NCBI RefSeq assembly: GCF_024614185.1
Contig: NZ_JAHTLF010000018.1
Coordinates: 779,821 to 843,820 of the forward strand
Source of the DNA: Nocardioides carbamazepini
Lineage (GTDB): Bacteria; Actinomycetota; Actinomycetes; Propionibacteriales; Nocardioidaceae
Direction of reading: 5' to 3'
DNA length: 64,000 bases
Translations under genes and position numbers: made by a program
Notes under the pieces: generated by a model
Database searches by the model: none
What the model saw: the letters and a program-made list of their open reading frames with translations, nothing else
What the model was told of the DNA's origin: nothing
Shown: positions 57,775 through 64,000 of the stretch, piece after piece
Numbering within the stretch: position 1 is the first letter of the stretch
Layout of the letters: every line of letters starts with the position of its first letter

Positions 57775-59358
57775 GTGACCGAGCAGAGCAGGTACGCCGA
57801 CCGGGCCGGTCGCTATCGCCTCGACTCCATGATCGCCACCGGCGGCATGGGGGTGGTGTGGCGCGGGACCGACACCCGGCTGAACCGGCCCGTCGCGGTC
57901 AAGGTCCTCAAGCCCGAGTACGCCGACGACCCGATGTTCCGCAGCCGCTTCGAGGGCGAGGCGCGCAGCGCCGCCGCCCTGCACCACCCCGGGATCGCCG
58001 GTGTCTACGACTACGGCGCCGGCCACGACGACGCCGGTGACCTGCCGCCCTACCTGGTGATGGAGCTGGTCGACGGCCAGCCACTGTCCACCCTCCTCTC
58101 CAACGCCCGCGTCAGCGGGCGCACCCTCGACACCGGCGTCGTGCAGGACCTGATGGCCCAGGCCGCCGACGCCCTGGCCGTCGCGCACCGGGCCGGCATC
58201 GTGCACCGCGACGTCAAGCCCGCCAACCTGCTCGTCACCTCCGACCGCACGGTCAAGATCACCGACTTCGGCATCGCCCGGGCGCTCGACTCGGTCGCGC
58301 TCACCCGCACCGGCTCGGTGATGGGCACGCCGCAGTACCTCAGCCCAGAGCAGGCCCGCGGCAACCCGTCGACCCCCGCCTCCGACGTCTACTCCCTGGG
58401 CGTCGTCGCCTTCGAGTGCCTGGCCGGGCGCCGCCCGTTCGAGGCCGAGACGCCGATCGCGACCGCGCTCGCCCACCTCCAGCAGCCGGTGCCGCAGCTG
58501 CCGCCGAGCGTCCCCGGGCCGCTGGCCGCGGTGGTCCGGCGCGCGCTCGCGAAGGACCCCGCCGAGCGGTACGCCGACGGCGCCGCCTTCGCCGAGGCGC
58601 TGCGCTCGCCCGAGGTCGCCGCGGCCACCGCCGCGGACGAGCCGGACGGTGCCGACGACGGCCAGACCCGGGTGCTGACCGGCGTGGTGCCGCCCGTGCC
58701 GGTCCCCACGCCCGGCCCGGCCACCTCCAGCACCGCGGCCGCCGAGCCGATGCGGCGCCTGGACAGCCCCTCGGCGTACGCCGGCGACGGCCGCCGTGAC
58801 GGCGGCGACAACGGGGACGACGGGGACGACGGGCGCACCTCGCCCTGGCCGATCGCGATCGCCGTCCTCCTGGTCGTCGCGATCGCCGTGGTCGCGGCGA
58901 TCCTGCTGCTCGGCGGCGACGGCGACGACGACCCGGTCGAGACCGGGACCACCCGGTCGACACCGACGACCGAGACCACCACGGAGTCCACGGAGGACAC
59001 CGAGCCGACCACCGAGCCAGAGACGGAGCCCACCACGGAGGCGCCGGAGACGGTCGAGGTCGACCAGGAGCAGTACACCTGCTTCAGCAACTACCGCGAC
59101 GCCGTCGCCGACCTGAAGGCGGACGGCCTCAAGGTCACCTGGGAGCAGGACCCTCGGCCCAACAACGACGGCTGCGACGAGGAGACCGTGTCGAAGTTCT
59201 CCCGCAACGGCACGCTCAACGTCGGCGACGCGATCGTCGTCTACTTCTGGGGCCCCGAGCCCGAGGAGCCGACCACCGAGCCGACCGAGCCGACGACACC
59301 GACCGACCCGATCACCCTGCCCACCGCTCCCACCGACCTCACCGGGGGTGCCCAGTGA
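57775..59358 (+). CDS. pknA: Ser/Thr protein kinase PknA
   Basis: A GTG at 57775 gives 527 residues. Kinase motifs are GGMGVV (24-29), VAVKVL (Lys43), IVHRDVKPANLL (143-154), TDFGIA (164-169) and GTPQYLSPEQ (185-194). A membrane helix lies near 358-380, followed by a Thr/Glu-Pro linker. A small extracellular domain (CFSNYRDAVADLKADGLKVTWEQD) resembles one PASTA-like unit, unlike classic PknA proteins, which lack it. The stop overlaps pknB by GTGA. Confidence 0.93.
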   Translation: MTEQSRYADRAGRYRLDSMIATGGMGVVWRGTDTRLNRPVAVKVLKPEYADDPMFRSRFEGEARSAAALHHPGIAGVYDYGAGHDDAGDLPPYLVMELVDGQPLSTLLSNARVSGRTLDTGVVQDLMAQAADALAVAHRAGIVHRDVKPANLLVTSDRTVKITDFGIARALDSVALTRTGSVMGTPQYLSPEQARGNPSTPASDVYSLGVVAFECLAGRRPFEAETPIATALAHLQQPVPQLPPSVPGPLAAVVRRALAKDPAERYADGAAFAEALRSPEVAAATAADEPDGADDGQTRVLTGVVPPVPVPTPGPATSSTAAAEPMRRLDSPSAYAGDGRRDGGDNGDDGDDGRTSPWPIAIAVLLVVAIAVVAAILLLGGDGDDDPVETGTTRSTPTTETTTESTEDTEPTTEPETEPTTEAPETVEVDQEQYTCFSNYRDAVADLKADGLKVTWEQDPRPNNDGCDEETVSKFSRNGTLNVGDAIVVYFWGPEPEEPTTEPTEPTTPTDPITLPTAPTDLTGGAQ

Positions 59359-61271
59359 CCACTCCTCCACACGATCCCGGCGCGACCCGCCCCGTCGTGG
59401 GCGGGCGCTACGAGCTCGCCGAGCTCCTCGGCCGCGGCGGCATGGCCGAGGTCCGCAAGGGCACCGACACCCGGCTCGGCCGGGTCGTCGCGGTCAAGCG
59501 GCTGCGCAGCGACCTGGCCAGCGACACCACCTTCCAGGCCCGCTTCCGCCGCGAGGCCCAGTCGTCCGCGTCGCTCAACCACCCGGCGATCGTCGCCGTC
59601 TACGACACCGGCGAGGAGCGCACCACCCATCTCGACGGCAGCACCGAGGTCGTCCCCTACATCGTGATGGAGTACGTCGCCGGGCAGACCCTGCGCGACA
59701 TCCTGCGCCAGGGCCGCAAGATCCTGCCCGAGCGGGCCCTGGAGATCACCAGCGGCGTGCTGTCGGCACTCGACTACAGCCACCGCGCCGGGATCATCCA
59801 CCGCGACATCAAGCCCGGCAACGTCATGCTCACGCCGTCGGGCGACGTGAAGGTGATGGACTTCGGCATCGCCCGCGCGATGAGCGACGCCCAGTCGTCG
59901 ATGACCCAGACCGCGGCCGTGGTCGGCACCGCCCAGTACCTCTCCCCGGAGCAGGCCCGCGGCGAGACCGTCGACTCCCGCTCCGACGTCTACTCCGCCG
60001 GCTGCCTGCTCTACGAGCTGCTCACCGGCAGGCCGCCGTTCGTCGGCGACTCCCCCGTGGCGGTCGCCTACCAGCACGTCCGCGAGCCCGCCGTACCCCC
60101 GTCGCGGCACGAGGACGACCTCACGCCCGAGGTCGACGCCATCGTGATGAAGGCGCTGGCCAAGCGGGTCGAGGACCGCTACCAGTCGGCCGCGCAGATG
60201 CGCGCGGACATCGAGCGCTACCTCGCCGGGCGGCCGGTCCAGGCCGTGCTGCCCGTGACCAGCGAGACGTCCGTGGTCACCCCACGCCCGCCGGCGCCGG
60301 CCGAGCACGCCGACCACGCCGGGACCGCCGTACGCCCGCCGCTGCCGCCGAGTCGCGACGACGGCCGGCGCAGCCGGGTCGGGCTGTGGGTGGTGCTCGG
60401 CCTGCTCATCGCGGCGATCATCGCGACGGCCTACATCGTGTGGCCCCGGCTCTTCGACAACACGCCAGCCCCGGTGCGGGTGCCCAGCGTGATCCGGATG
60501 AGCGAGGACGACGCCCGCAACGCGATCGGCGACGCCGGCCTCGAGGTCGGCACCGTCAGCGTGCGCAACGACGACGAGATCCCCGCCGGCGAGGTCGTCG
60601 ACCAGGATCCCGACGGGGACGACTACGTGTCCCCGGAGTCGAAGGTCAACCTGGTCGTCTCGCTCGGCCCGGGCCAGTTCTCCCTGCCGTCGGTCGTCGA
60701 GCTCAAGCGCAAGGAGGCGATCGACACCCTGGTCGGGGCCGGGATCACCCGGCGCAGCATCACCGAGCGGGAGTGCGACACCGACGACGAGAAGGGCACC
60801 GTCGTCGAGCAGAACCCGCCCGGCAACACCATGGTCGACAAGGAAGCCACGGTCGAGCTGTGCGTGTCCGACGGCCCCGAGACCGTCCCGAGCGTGGTCG
60901 GCATGAAGCAGGCCGACGCGGAGCGGGCGATCAAGGAGGCCGGGTTCGTGCCCGTGGTCCGCAACGCACCGGCGGACGACGCCAGCCAGAAGAAGGGCCG
61001 GGTCACCGAGCAGATCCCTGCCGAGGGCACCCTCGCCGCGGGCTCGAACGTCGTCATCTTCGTCTCGGTCTACGAGCCGGCACCGCCGCCCACCGACACC
61101 GACGGCGACGGGCTGCCTGACGACGACGAGGCCGCCCGGGGCACCGACCCGACCAACCCCGACACCGACGGCGACGGGGTCAGCGACGGCCAGGAGGTCG
61201 CCAACGGCACCGACCCGCTCAACCCGCTGGGGAGGGTCCGTCCGAGCTCGTCGAGCAGCCCGGTTCGTTGA
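59355..61271 (+). CDS. pknB: Ser/Thr protein kinase PknB with PASTA repeats and a Ca-binding-like tail
   Basis: 638 residues. The kinase domain has GRGGMAEV (26-33), AVKRL, IIHRDIKPGN (147-156), DFGIA (169-173) and GTAQYLSPEQ. The transmembrane helix is 343-363. Three PASTA domains (about 375-438, 443-506, 510-573) bind muropeptides. Residues 580-624 then hold two thrombospondin-type-3 units (DTDGDGLPDDDEAARGTD, DTDGDGVSDGQEVANGTD) that should bind Ca2+. This last part is not usual in PknB. Confidence 0.93.
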   Translation: MTTPPHDPGATRPVVGGRYELAELLGRGGMAEVRKGTDTRLGRVVAVKRLRSDLASDTTFQARFRREAQSSASLNHPAIVAVYDTGEERTTHLDGSTEVVPYIVMEYVAGQTLRDILRQGRKILPERALEITSGVLSALDYSHRAGIIHRDIKPGNVMLTPSGDVKVMDFGIARAMSDAQSSMTQTAAVVGTAQYLSPEQARGETVDSRSDVYSAGCLLYELLTGRPPFVGDSPVAVAYQHVREPAVPPSRHEDDLTPEVDAIVMKALAKRVEDRYQSAAQMRADIERYLAGRPVQAVLPVTSETSVVTPRPPAPAEHADHAGTAVRPPLPPSRDDGRRSRVGLWVVLGLLIAAIIATAYIVWPRLFDNTPAPVRVPSVIRMSEDDARNAIGDAGLEVGTVSVRNDDEIPAGEVVDQDPDGDDYVSPESKVNLVVSLGPGQFSLPSVVELKRKEAIDTLVGAGITRRSITERECDTDDEKGTVVEQNPPGNTMVDKEATVELCVSDGPETVPSVVGMKQADAERAIKEAGFVPVVRNAPADDASQKKGRVTEQIPAEGTLAAGSNVVIFVSVYEPAPPPTDTDGDGLPDDDEAARGTDPTNPDTDGDGVSDGQEVANGTDPLNPLGRVRPSSSSSPVR

Positions 61272-61392
61272 GTCGTCACATCTGACCCGTTGAGTCGGCG
61301 GATCTGACCGGTCGAGTCGTCACTTCGGGATCCAGTTGCCACCGGCGATGGACGGAAGTGACGGTTCAACGGGTCAGATGTGACGAGTCAAC
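61267..61392. repeat. 27-bp inverted repeat with internal repeats after pknB
   Basis: 61267-61293 and 61366-61392 are inverted repeats matching at 26 of 27 bases; the left arm starts at the pknB stop. Inside, CGTCACTTC and GAAGTGACG pair again. Two further copies of the GTTGAGTCG..TCTGACC unit lie between. It could be a REP-like or MITE-like element and a terminator for pknB and the convergent DUF881 gene. Confidence 0.7.
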
Positions 61393-61453
61393 CCCAACAG
61401 CTCACTCCGGTGACGGGCGACCTTCCTTGCCGACGCCTCACGGCGTCCGCTCC

Positions 61454-62260
61454 TCAGCCCAGCGGCCGGGCGTACTGCAGGTCGACCACACCGTCGTACG
61501 CCGGCGCCTCGATCCGGTCCTCGAAGTCGAGCGACCAGCCCATCTCGATGAGCGGGTTGTCGGCGTCCTTGCGGTAGCCGGCGACGATCGGGTCGGCGGC
61601 GACCGAGCCGTACAGCTCGCTCGGGTCACCGACCGCCTCGATGACGTACGGCTGGGGGAACGGCTCGCCCTGGAGCTGGACGACCGGACCCTTGCAGCGG
61701 ATCCCGGTGGTCGAGATGACCCGCTGGCCCGCGATGGTCACGGCGCTCGCGCCGCCCATCCACAGCGCGTTGACGACCGCCTGGATGTCCTGCTGGTGCA
61801 CCACGAACCGGTTGAGGTTGAGCCGCTGCTCGGGGTCGAGGCCCTTGTTGCGCTCGACCGCCTCGTCGAGCAGCTCCTCGGGCGCGTCGGACAGCGTGAT
61901 CTGCAGTCCCGGCCCGGTGCGCGGCGTCATCCCCGCGGGGTCGCGCAGCTTCGCGATCTCACGTCGTGCGTCGCGGACCCCGCGGTCACTGACCGCACCG
62001 GTCAGCCGGTCGACCTGGTCGGAGAGGTTCTGGTAGCGGGCCTCCACCTTCCGGTAGTCCGCGGCCTCGCCCTCGACCAGTCCGGACAGGTCGGTGTAGC
62101 GGCCCGGGCGGAGGTCGGAACCCTCGCTGTTGGTGGCCGAGACCGCGAGCAGCGCACCGCTGAGGAGGACGACGGCAGGGGTGCCCACCCGCCAGGCGAG
62201 TGAGCGCCGGGCCGCCTCGGGTCGGCGGCCTGTCGTACCTCCGGCATGGGTACCCGTCAT
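61454..62260 (-). CDS. DUF881 membrane protein
   Basis: The ATG at 62260 gives 268 residues with one N-terminal helix (GTPAVVLLSGALLAVSA). The DUF881 domain follows: SDLRPGRYTDLSGLVEGEAADYRKVEARYQNLSDQVDRL ... GPGLQITLSD ... NLNRFVVHQQDIQAVVNALWMGGASAVTIAGQRV. The family is encoded beside crgA in actinobacteria and is linked to cell division or wall growth, without a proven activity. Confidence 0.9.
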   Translation of the reverse strand: MTGTHAGGTTGRRPEAARRSLAWRVGTPAVVLLSGALLAVSATNSEGSDLRPGRYTDLSGLVEGEAADYRKVEARYQNLSDQVDRLTGAVSDRGVRDARREIAKLRDPAGMTPRTGPGLQITLSDAPEELLDEAVERNKGLDPEQRLNLNRFVVHQQDIQAVVNALWMGGASAVTIAGQRVISTTGIRCKGPVVQLQGEPFPQPYVIEAVGDPSELYGSVAADPIVAGYRKDADNPLIEMGWSLDFEDRIEAPAYDGVVDLQYARPLG

Positions 62261-62263
62261 ACT

Positions 62264-62285
62264 GACAGTGTCCACCACCACTGTC
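62264..62285. promoter_or_regulatory. Dyad in the DUF881-crgA divergent promoter region
   Basis: GACAGTG (62264-62270) and CACTGTC (62279-62285) form a perfect 7-bp inverted repeat with an eight-base spacer, centred between the two divergent start codons. It is a likely operator for one or both genes. Confidence 0.45.
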
Positions 62286-62337
62286 GAACGCCCCCACCGG
62301 GCGCGCTCGACCCCTGAAACCGACCGAGGAGCCACCC

Positions 62338-62844
62338 GTGGCGAAGTCGTCCCGCCTGTCGAAGCGCAAGGAGCGCGAAGTCTTCGGCGACCCGGATCGT
62401 GGCCCCGTCATGAGCATCCGGTTCGCCCTCGCCCTGGTGCTCGTCCTCGGCGGCATCGCCTGGATCCTGTACTACTACTTCGGCGTCCGGCCGACCGACG
62501 GCTTCGGCAGCATCGGCTCCGACGGCAAGGTCCGCCAGCCCGGCGGCCCATCGTTCCTCGCGGATCTCGAGGGGAAGAACTACCTGATCGGGTTCATCGC
62601 GTTCTTCCTCGGCCTGATGATCTCCGCCCACCCCAAGACCCCACTCGGCCGCGGCCGTGGCGTCGTGGTCGGGATGCTGGCCTGCTTCATCATCGGCCTG
62701 ATCTGGATCTGCATCTTCTACATCTTCCTCACCGGCGACGACCCCAAGACCATCCCGATCATGAGCGACCTGGGCCAGAAGAACCTCTTCGTCGGCATCG
62801 CGTTCATGGCCGTCGGCTTCGCCTTCGCCACCCGCTGGGAGTAG
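62338..62844 (+). CDS. crgA: Cell division protein CrgA, apparently tandemly duplicated
   Basis: A GTG at 62338 with GAGGAG six bases upstream gives 168 residues, about twice the usual CrgA length. Two similar halves are visible. Each has a basic start, a helix ending in IAWILYYYFG or IWICIFYIFL, a loop, then GKNYLIGFIAFFLGLMIS or QKNLFVGIAFMAVGFAFA. CrgA coordinates FtsZ and PbpA-type proteins at the septum. The basic N-terminus (KSSRLSKRKERE) is typical. Confidence 0.85.
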   Translation: MAKSSRLSKRKEREVFGDPDRGPVMSIRFALALVLVLGGIAWILYYYFGVRPTDGFGSIGSDGKVRQPGGPSFLADLEGKNYLIGFIAFFLGLMISAHPKTPLGRGRGVVVGMLACFIIGLIWICIFYIFLTGDDPKTIPIMSDLGQKNLFVGIAFMAVGFAFATRWE

Positions 62845-62868
62845 GCCTCACCGAGACCTTCCGTACGA

Positions 62869-62915
62869 CGCCGCGCCGGCGGACCCACCGTGGTCCCCGG
62901 CGCGGCGCTCGTTTT
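62869..62915 (+). terminator. Rho-independent terminator after crgA
   Basis: CGCCGCGCCGG (62869-62879) pairs with CCGGCGCGGCG (62897-62907) over 11 bp, with an inner GGACC/GGTCC stem. The hairpin is followed by CTCGTTTT. Confidence 0.82.
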
Positions 62916-62923
62916 CCCCAGGC

Positions 62924-63026
62924 TTGTCCACAGCTGGGGAGAACTACCGCGGTGTAACTCACCCGGCCGCCCCGGCAAAACACACCGGTGTGATTCGTCC
63001 ACAGCGGTGGAGAACCCTGGGGATAA
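62924..63026. other. DnaA-box-like cluster and palindrome in convergent intergenic region
   Basis: TTGTCCACA at 62924-62932 is a perfect actinobacterial DnaA box. TCGTCCACA (62995-63003) and, inverted, TGGGGATAA (63018-63026) are one- or two-mismatch boxes. CACACCGGTGTG (62981-62992) is a 12-bp palindrome. The region is noncoding and between converging genes. It may titrate DnaA near oriC. Confidence 0.55.
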
Positions 63027-63031
63027 CCGGC

Positions 63032-63952
63032 TCAGCTGAGCACGACGGTGCGCAGCACCGTGGCGACGACGAGCGCGGCGCCGATCGCCGTGAGGCCGGC
63101 CACCTGGAGCGCCGTACGCCGCTCCTTGGGGGCGAAGACGAGCACCGCGGCGATGGCGGCCCCACCGACCAGGCCGCCGAAGTGACCCTGCCAGGAGACG
63201 TTCGGGAGGGAGAATGTGAGGACGACGTTGAGGCCGATCCACATCAGCAGGCTCTGCACGTTGCCGCCGACCTTGAGGCCGACCACGACGAGCGCGCCCA
63301 TCAGGCCGAAGACGGCGCCGGAGGCGCCCACGGTGGTGGTCTGCTCGCCGGAGAGCCAGTAGACGGCGACGGATCCGGCGAGGCCGGAGAGCAGGTAGAG
63401 GGCCAGGTAGCGGCCGCGGCCGAAGAGGGACTCCAGCTGTGGGCCCAGCACCCACAGGGCGAGCATGTTGAAGCCGAGGTGCAGCGGCCCGACATGCGTG
63501 AACATCGAGGTGAGCAGCTGCCAGGGGGCGCCGTCGCTGACGCCGGCGGCCCAGTGGGCGGTGGTGCCGGACTGACACGACGCCTTGTCCACGAACGGGT
63601 ACCACCCGCCGTTGCTCTCGCGGCAGGCCCCCCGGGCCGCGAGCGCGAACAGCTCGTAGAGCCGGCTGCCGTAGCGGCCGGACGCCATGATCGCGACCCA
63701 GACGACGACGTTGATGCCGATCAGCGCGATGGAGACGACGCCGGGATTGCCCGTGATCCGGCCGCCGTACGCCGTCTTCGCCTGCCGCACGGAACGGTTG
63801 CCCTCGGCGATGCAGTCGGGGCACTGGAAGCCGACGGCCGCGTCGCGCATGCAGTCGGGGCAGATCGGGCGCTCGCAGCGCTGGCAGCGGATCCAGGTCT
63901 CACGGTCGGAGTGCCGGTAGCAGGTCGGCACTCCGACCGGAGGGGTGCTCAT
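63032..63952 (-). CDS. Rhomboid family intramembrane serine protease with B-box-like zinc finger
   Basis: 306 residues. An N-terminal zinc finger of B-box style (CYRHSDRETWIRCQRCERPICPDCMRDAAVGFQCPDC) precedes six or seven transmembrane helices. Catalytic Ser211 is in GASGAVFG and His257 in WQGHFGG, with the loop HVGPLHLGFNMLALW. It would cleave membrane substrates. Its place between crgA and a prolyl isomerase gene is conserved in actinobacteria. Confidence 0.93.
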   Translation of the reverse strand: MSTPPVGVPTCYRHSDRETWIRCQRCERPICPDCMRDAAVGFQCPDCIAEGNRSVRQAKTAYGGRITGNPGVVSIALIGINVVVWVAIMASGRYGSRLYELFALAARGACRESNGGWYPFVDKASCQSGTTAHWAAGVSDGAPWQLLTSMFTHVGPLHLGFNMLALWVLGPQLESLFGRGRYLALYLLSGLAGSVAVYWLSGEQTTTVGASGAVFGLMGALVVVGLKVGGNVQSLLMWIGLNVVLTFSLPNVSWQGHFGGLVGGAAIAAVLVFAPKERRTALQVAGLTAIGAALVVATVLRTVVLS

Positions 63953-63962
63953 GGGGGAAGGG

Positions 63963-64000
63963 TCAGCCGACGATCTCGACGGACTCGATCACGACCGGCT
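63963..64000 (-). CDS. C-terminus of a peptidyl-prolyl cis-trans isomerase (5' part outside)
   Basis: Only the last 12 codons are present (PVVIESVEIVG, stop at 63963). The sequence and the position next to the rhomboid gene fit the cyclophilin-type PpiA gene of this conserved locus. Too short for certainty. Confidence 0.5.
   Translation of the reverse strand, partial: PVVIESVEIVG

Noticed and set aside
57664..59370. 568-codon minus-strand frame opposite pknA
   Set aside because: It mirrors the kinase coding strand; the Gly/Arg/Val composition is typical of antisense frames in high-GC DNA.
1..64000. CRISPR arrays, rRNA genes, transposase or insertion sequences
   Set aside because: No regularly spaced identical repeats, rRNA motifs or transposase domains were found; the only RNA gene seen is tRNA-Leu.

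Overview
The window is a high-GC actinobacterial chromosome segment. It holds most of an integrated siphovirus-type prophage (1 to about 51,817; its left end lies outside the window) next to a conserved host cell-division and cell-wall locus (51,818-64,000). The host gene order is tRNA-Leu, fhaA, fhaB, pstP, rodA, pbpA, pknA, pknB, a DUF881 gene, crgA, rhomboid, then the end of a peptidyl-prolyl isomerase. This is the layout found near oriC in actinobacteria. The very high GC and the protein style suggest a Nocardioides-like member of the Propionibacteriales; that assignment is an inference.

Prophage late half (1-21,400, almost all minus strand, so it reads right to left). First comes an HNH-P-loop fusion protein and a degenerate metallopeptidase-like protein. 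Then follow a small-terminase candidate with a histone-H1-like tail, the large terminase, the portal and a MuF-type head protein with a nuclease-like C-terminus. After these come scaffold, major capsid protein, head-tail connectors, tail terminator, major tail protein, tail-assembly chaperones made by a -1 frameshift on CCCAAAA, tape measure, minor tail proteins, a holin-like membrane protein, an amidase endolysin and an endonuclease/exonuclease/phosphatase-fold protein cut by the window edge. Two genes point the other way and look like lysogenic-conversion genes: a lipoprotein (8,746-9,207) and a Schlafen/AlbA_2-type protein (21,544-22,827).

Prophage early half (22,817-47,810, minus strand). 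About 48 tightly packed, mostly overlapping genes start from a Cro-like gene. Recognisable functions are an excisionase-like protein, a ParB-like protein, a DUF2303 protein, an HD hydrolase, C5 and N6-adenine DNA methyltransferases, an ASCH protein, a replication-initiator-like protein, a DEDDh exonuclease, HNH nucleases, a BCS1-like AAA ATPase, a DUF4326 protein and a Gp37/Gp68 (DUF5131) protein. One free-standing HNH gene (26,285-26,977) sits on the opposite strand inside this operon. Genes are coupled by ATGA/GTGA/TGATG overlaps and by a recurrent eight-base overlap RTGGCTGA.

Lysogeny module (47,811-51,817). It holds an operator-rich divergent promoter region, a coiled-coil repressor, an ImmA/IrrE-like peptidase in an overlapping +1 frame without a clear start codon, a RES-Xre toxin-antitoxin pair, and a tyrosine integrase with a Cys/His-rich insertion. 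The integrase is next to the 3' end of tRNA-Leu(CAG), the likely attachment site.

Host region. FhaA and FhaB (FHA adaptors), PstP (phosphatase), RodA and PbpA (septal/elongation peptidoglycan synthesis) and PknA and PknB (Ser/Thr kinases) form one operon. The PknB homologue ends in calcium-binding thrombospondin-type-3-like repeats, CrgA looks tandemly duplicated, and the crgA-rhomboid convergent gap has DnaA-box-like sites.
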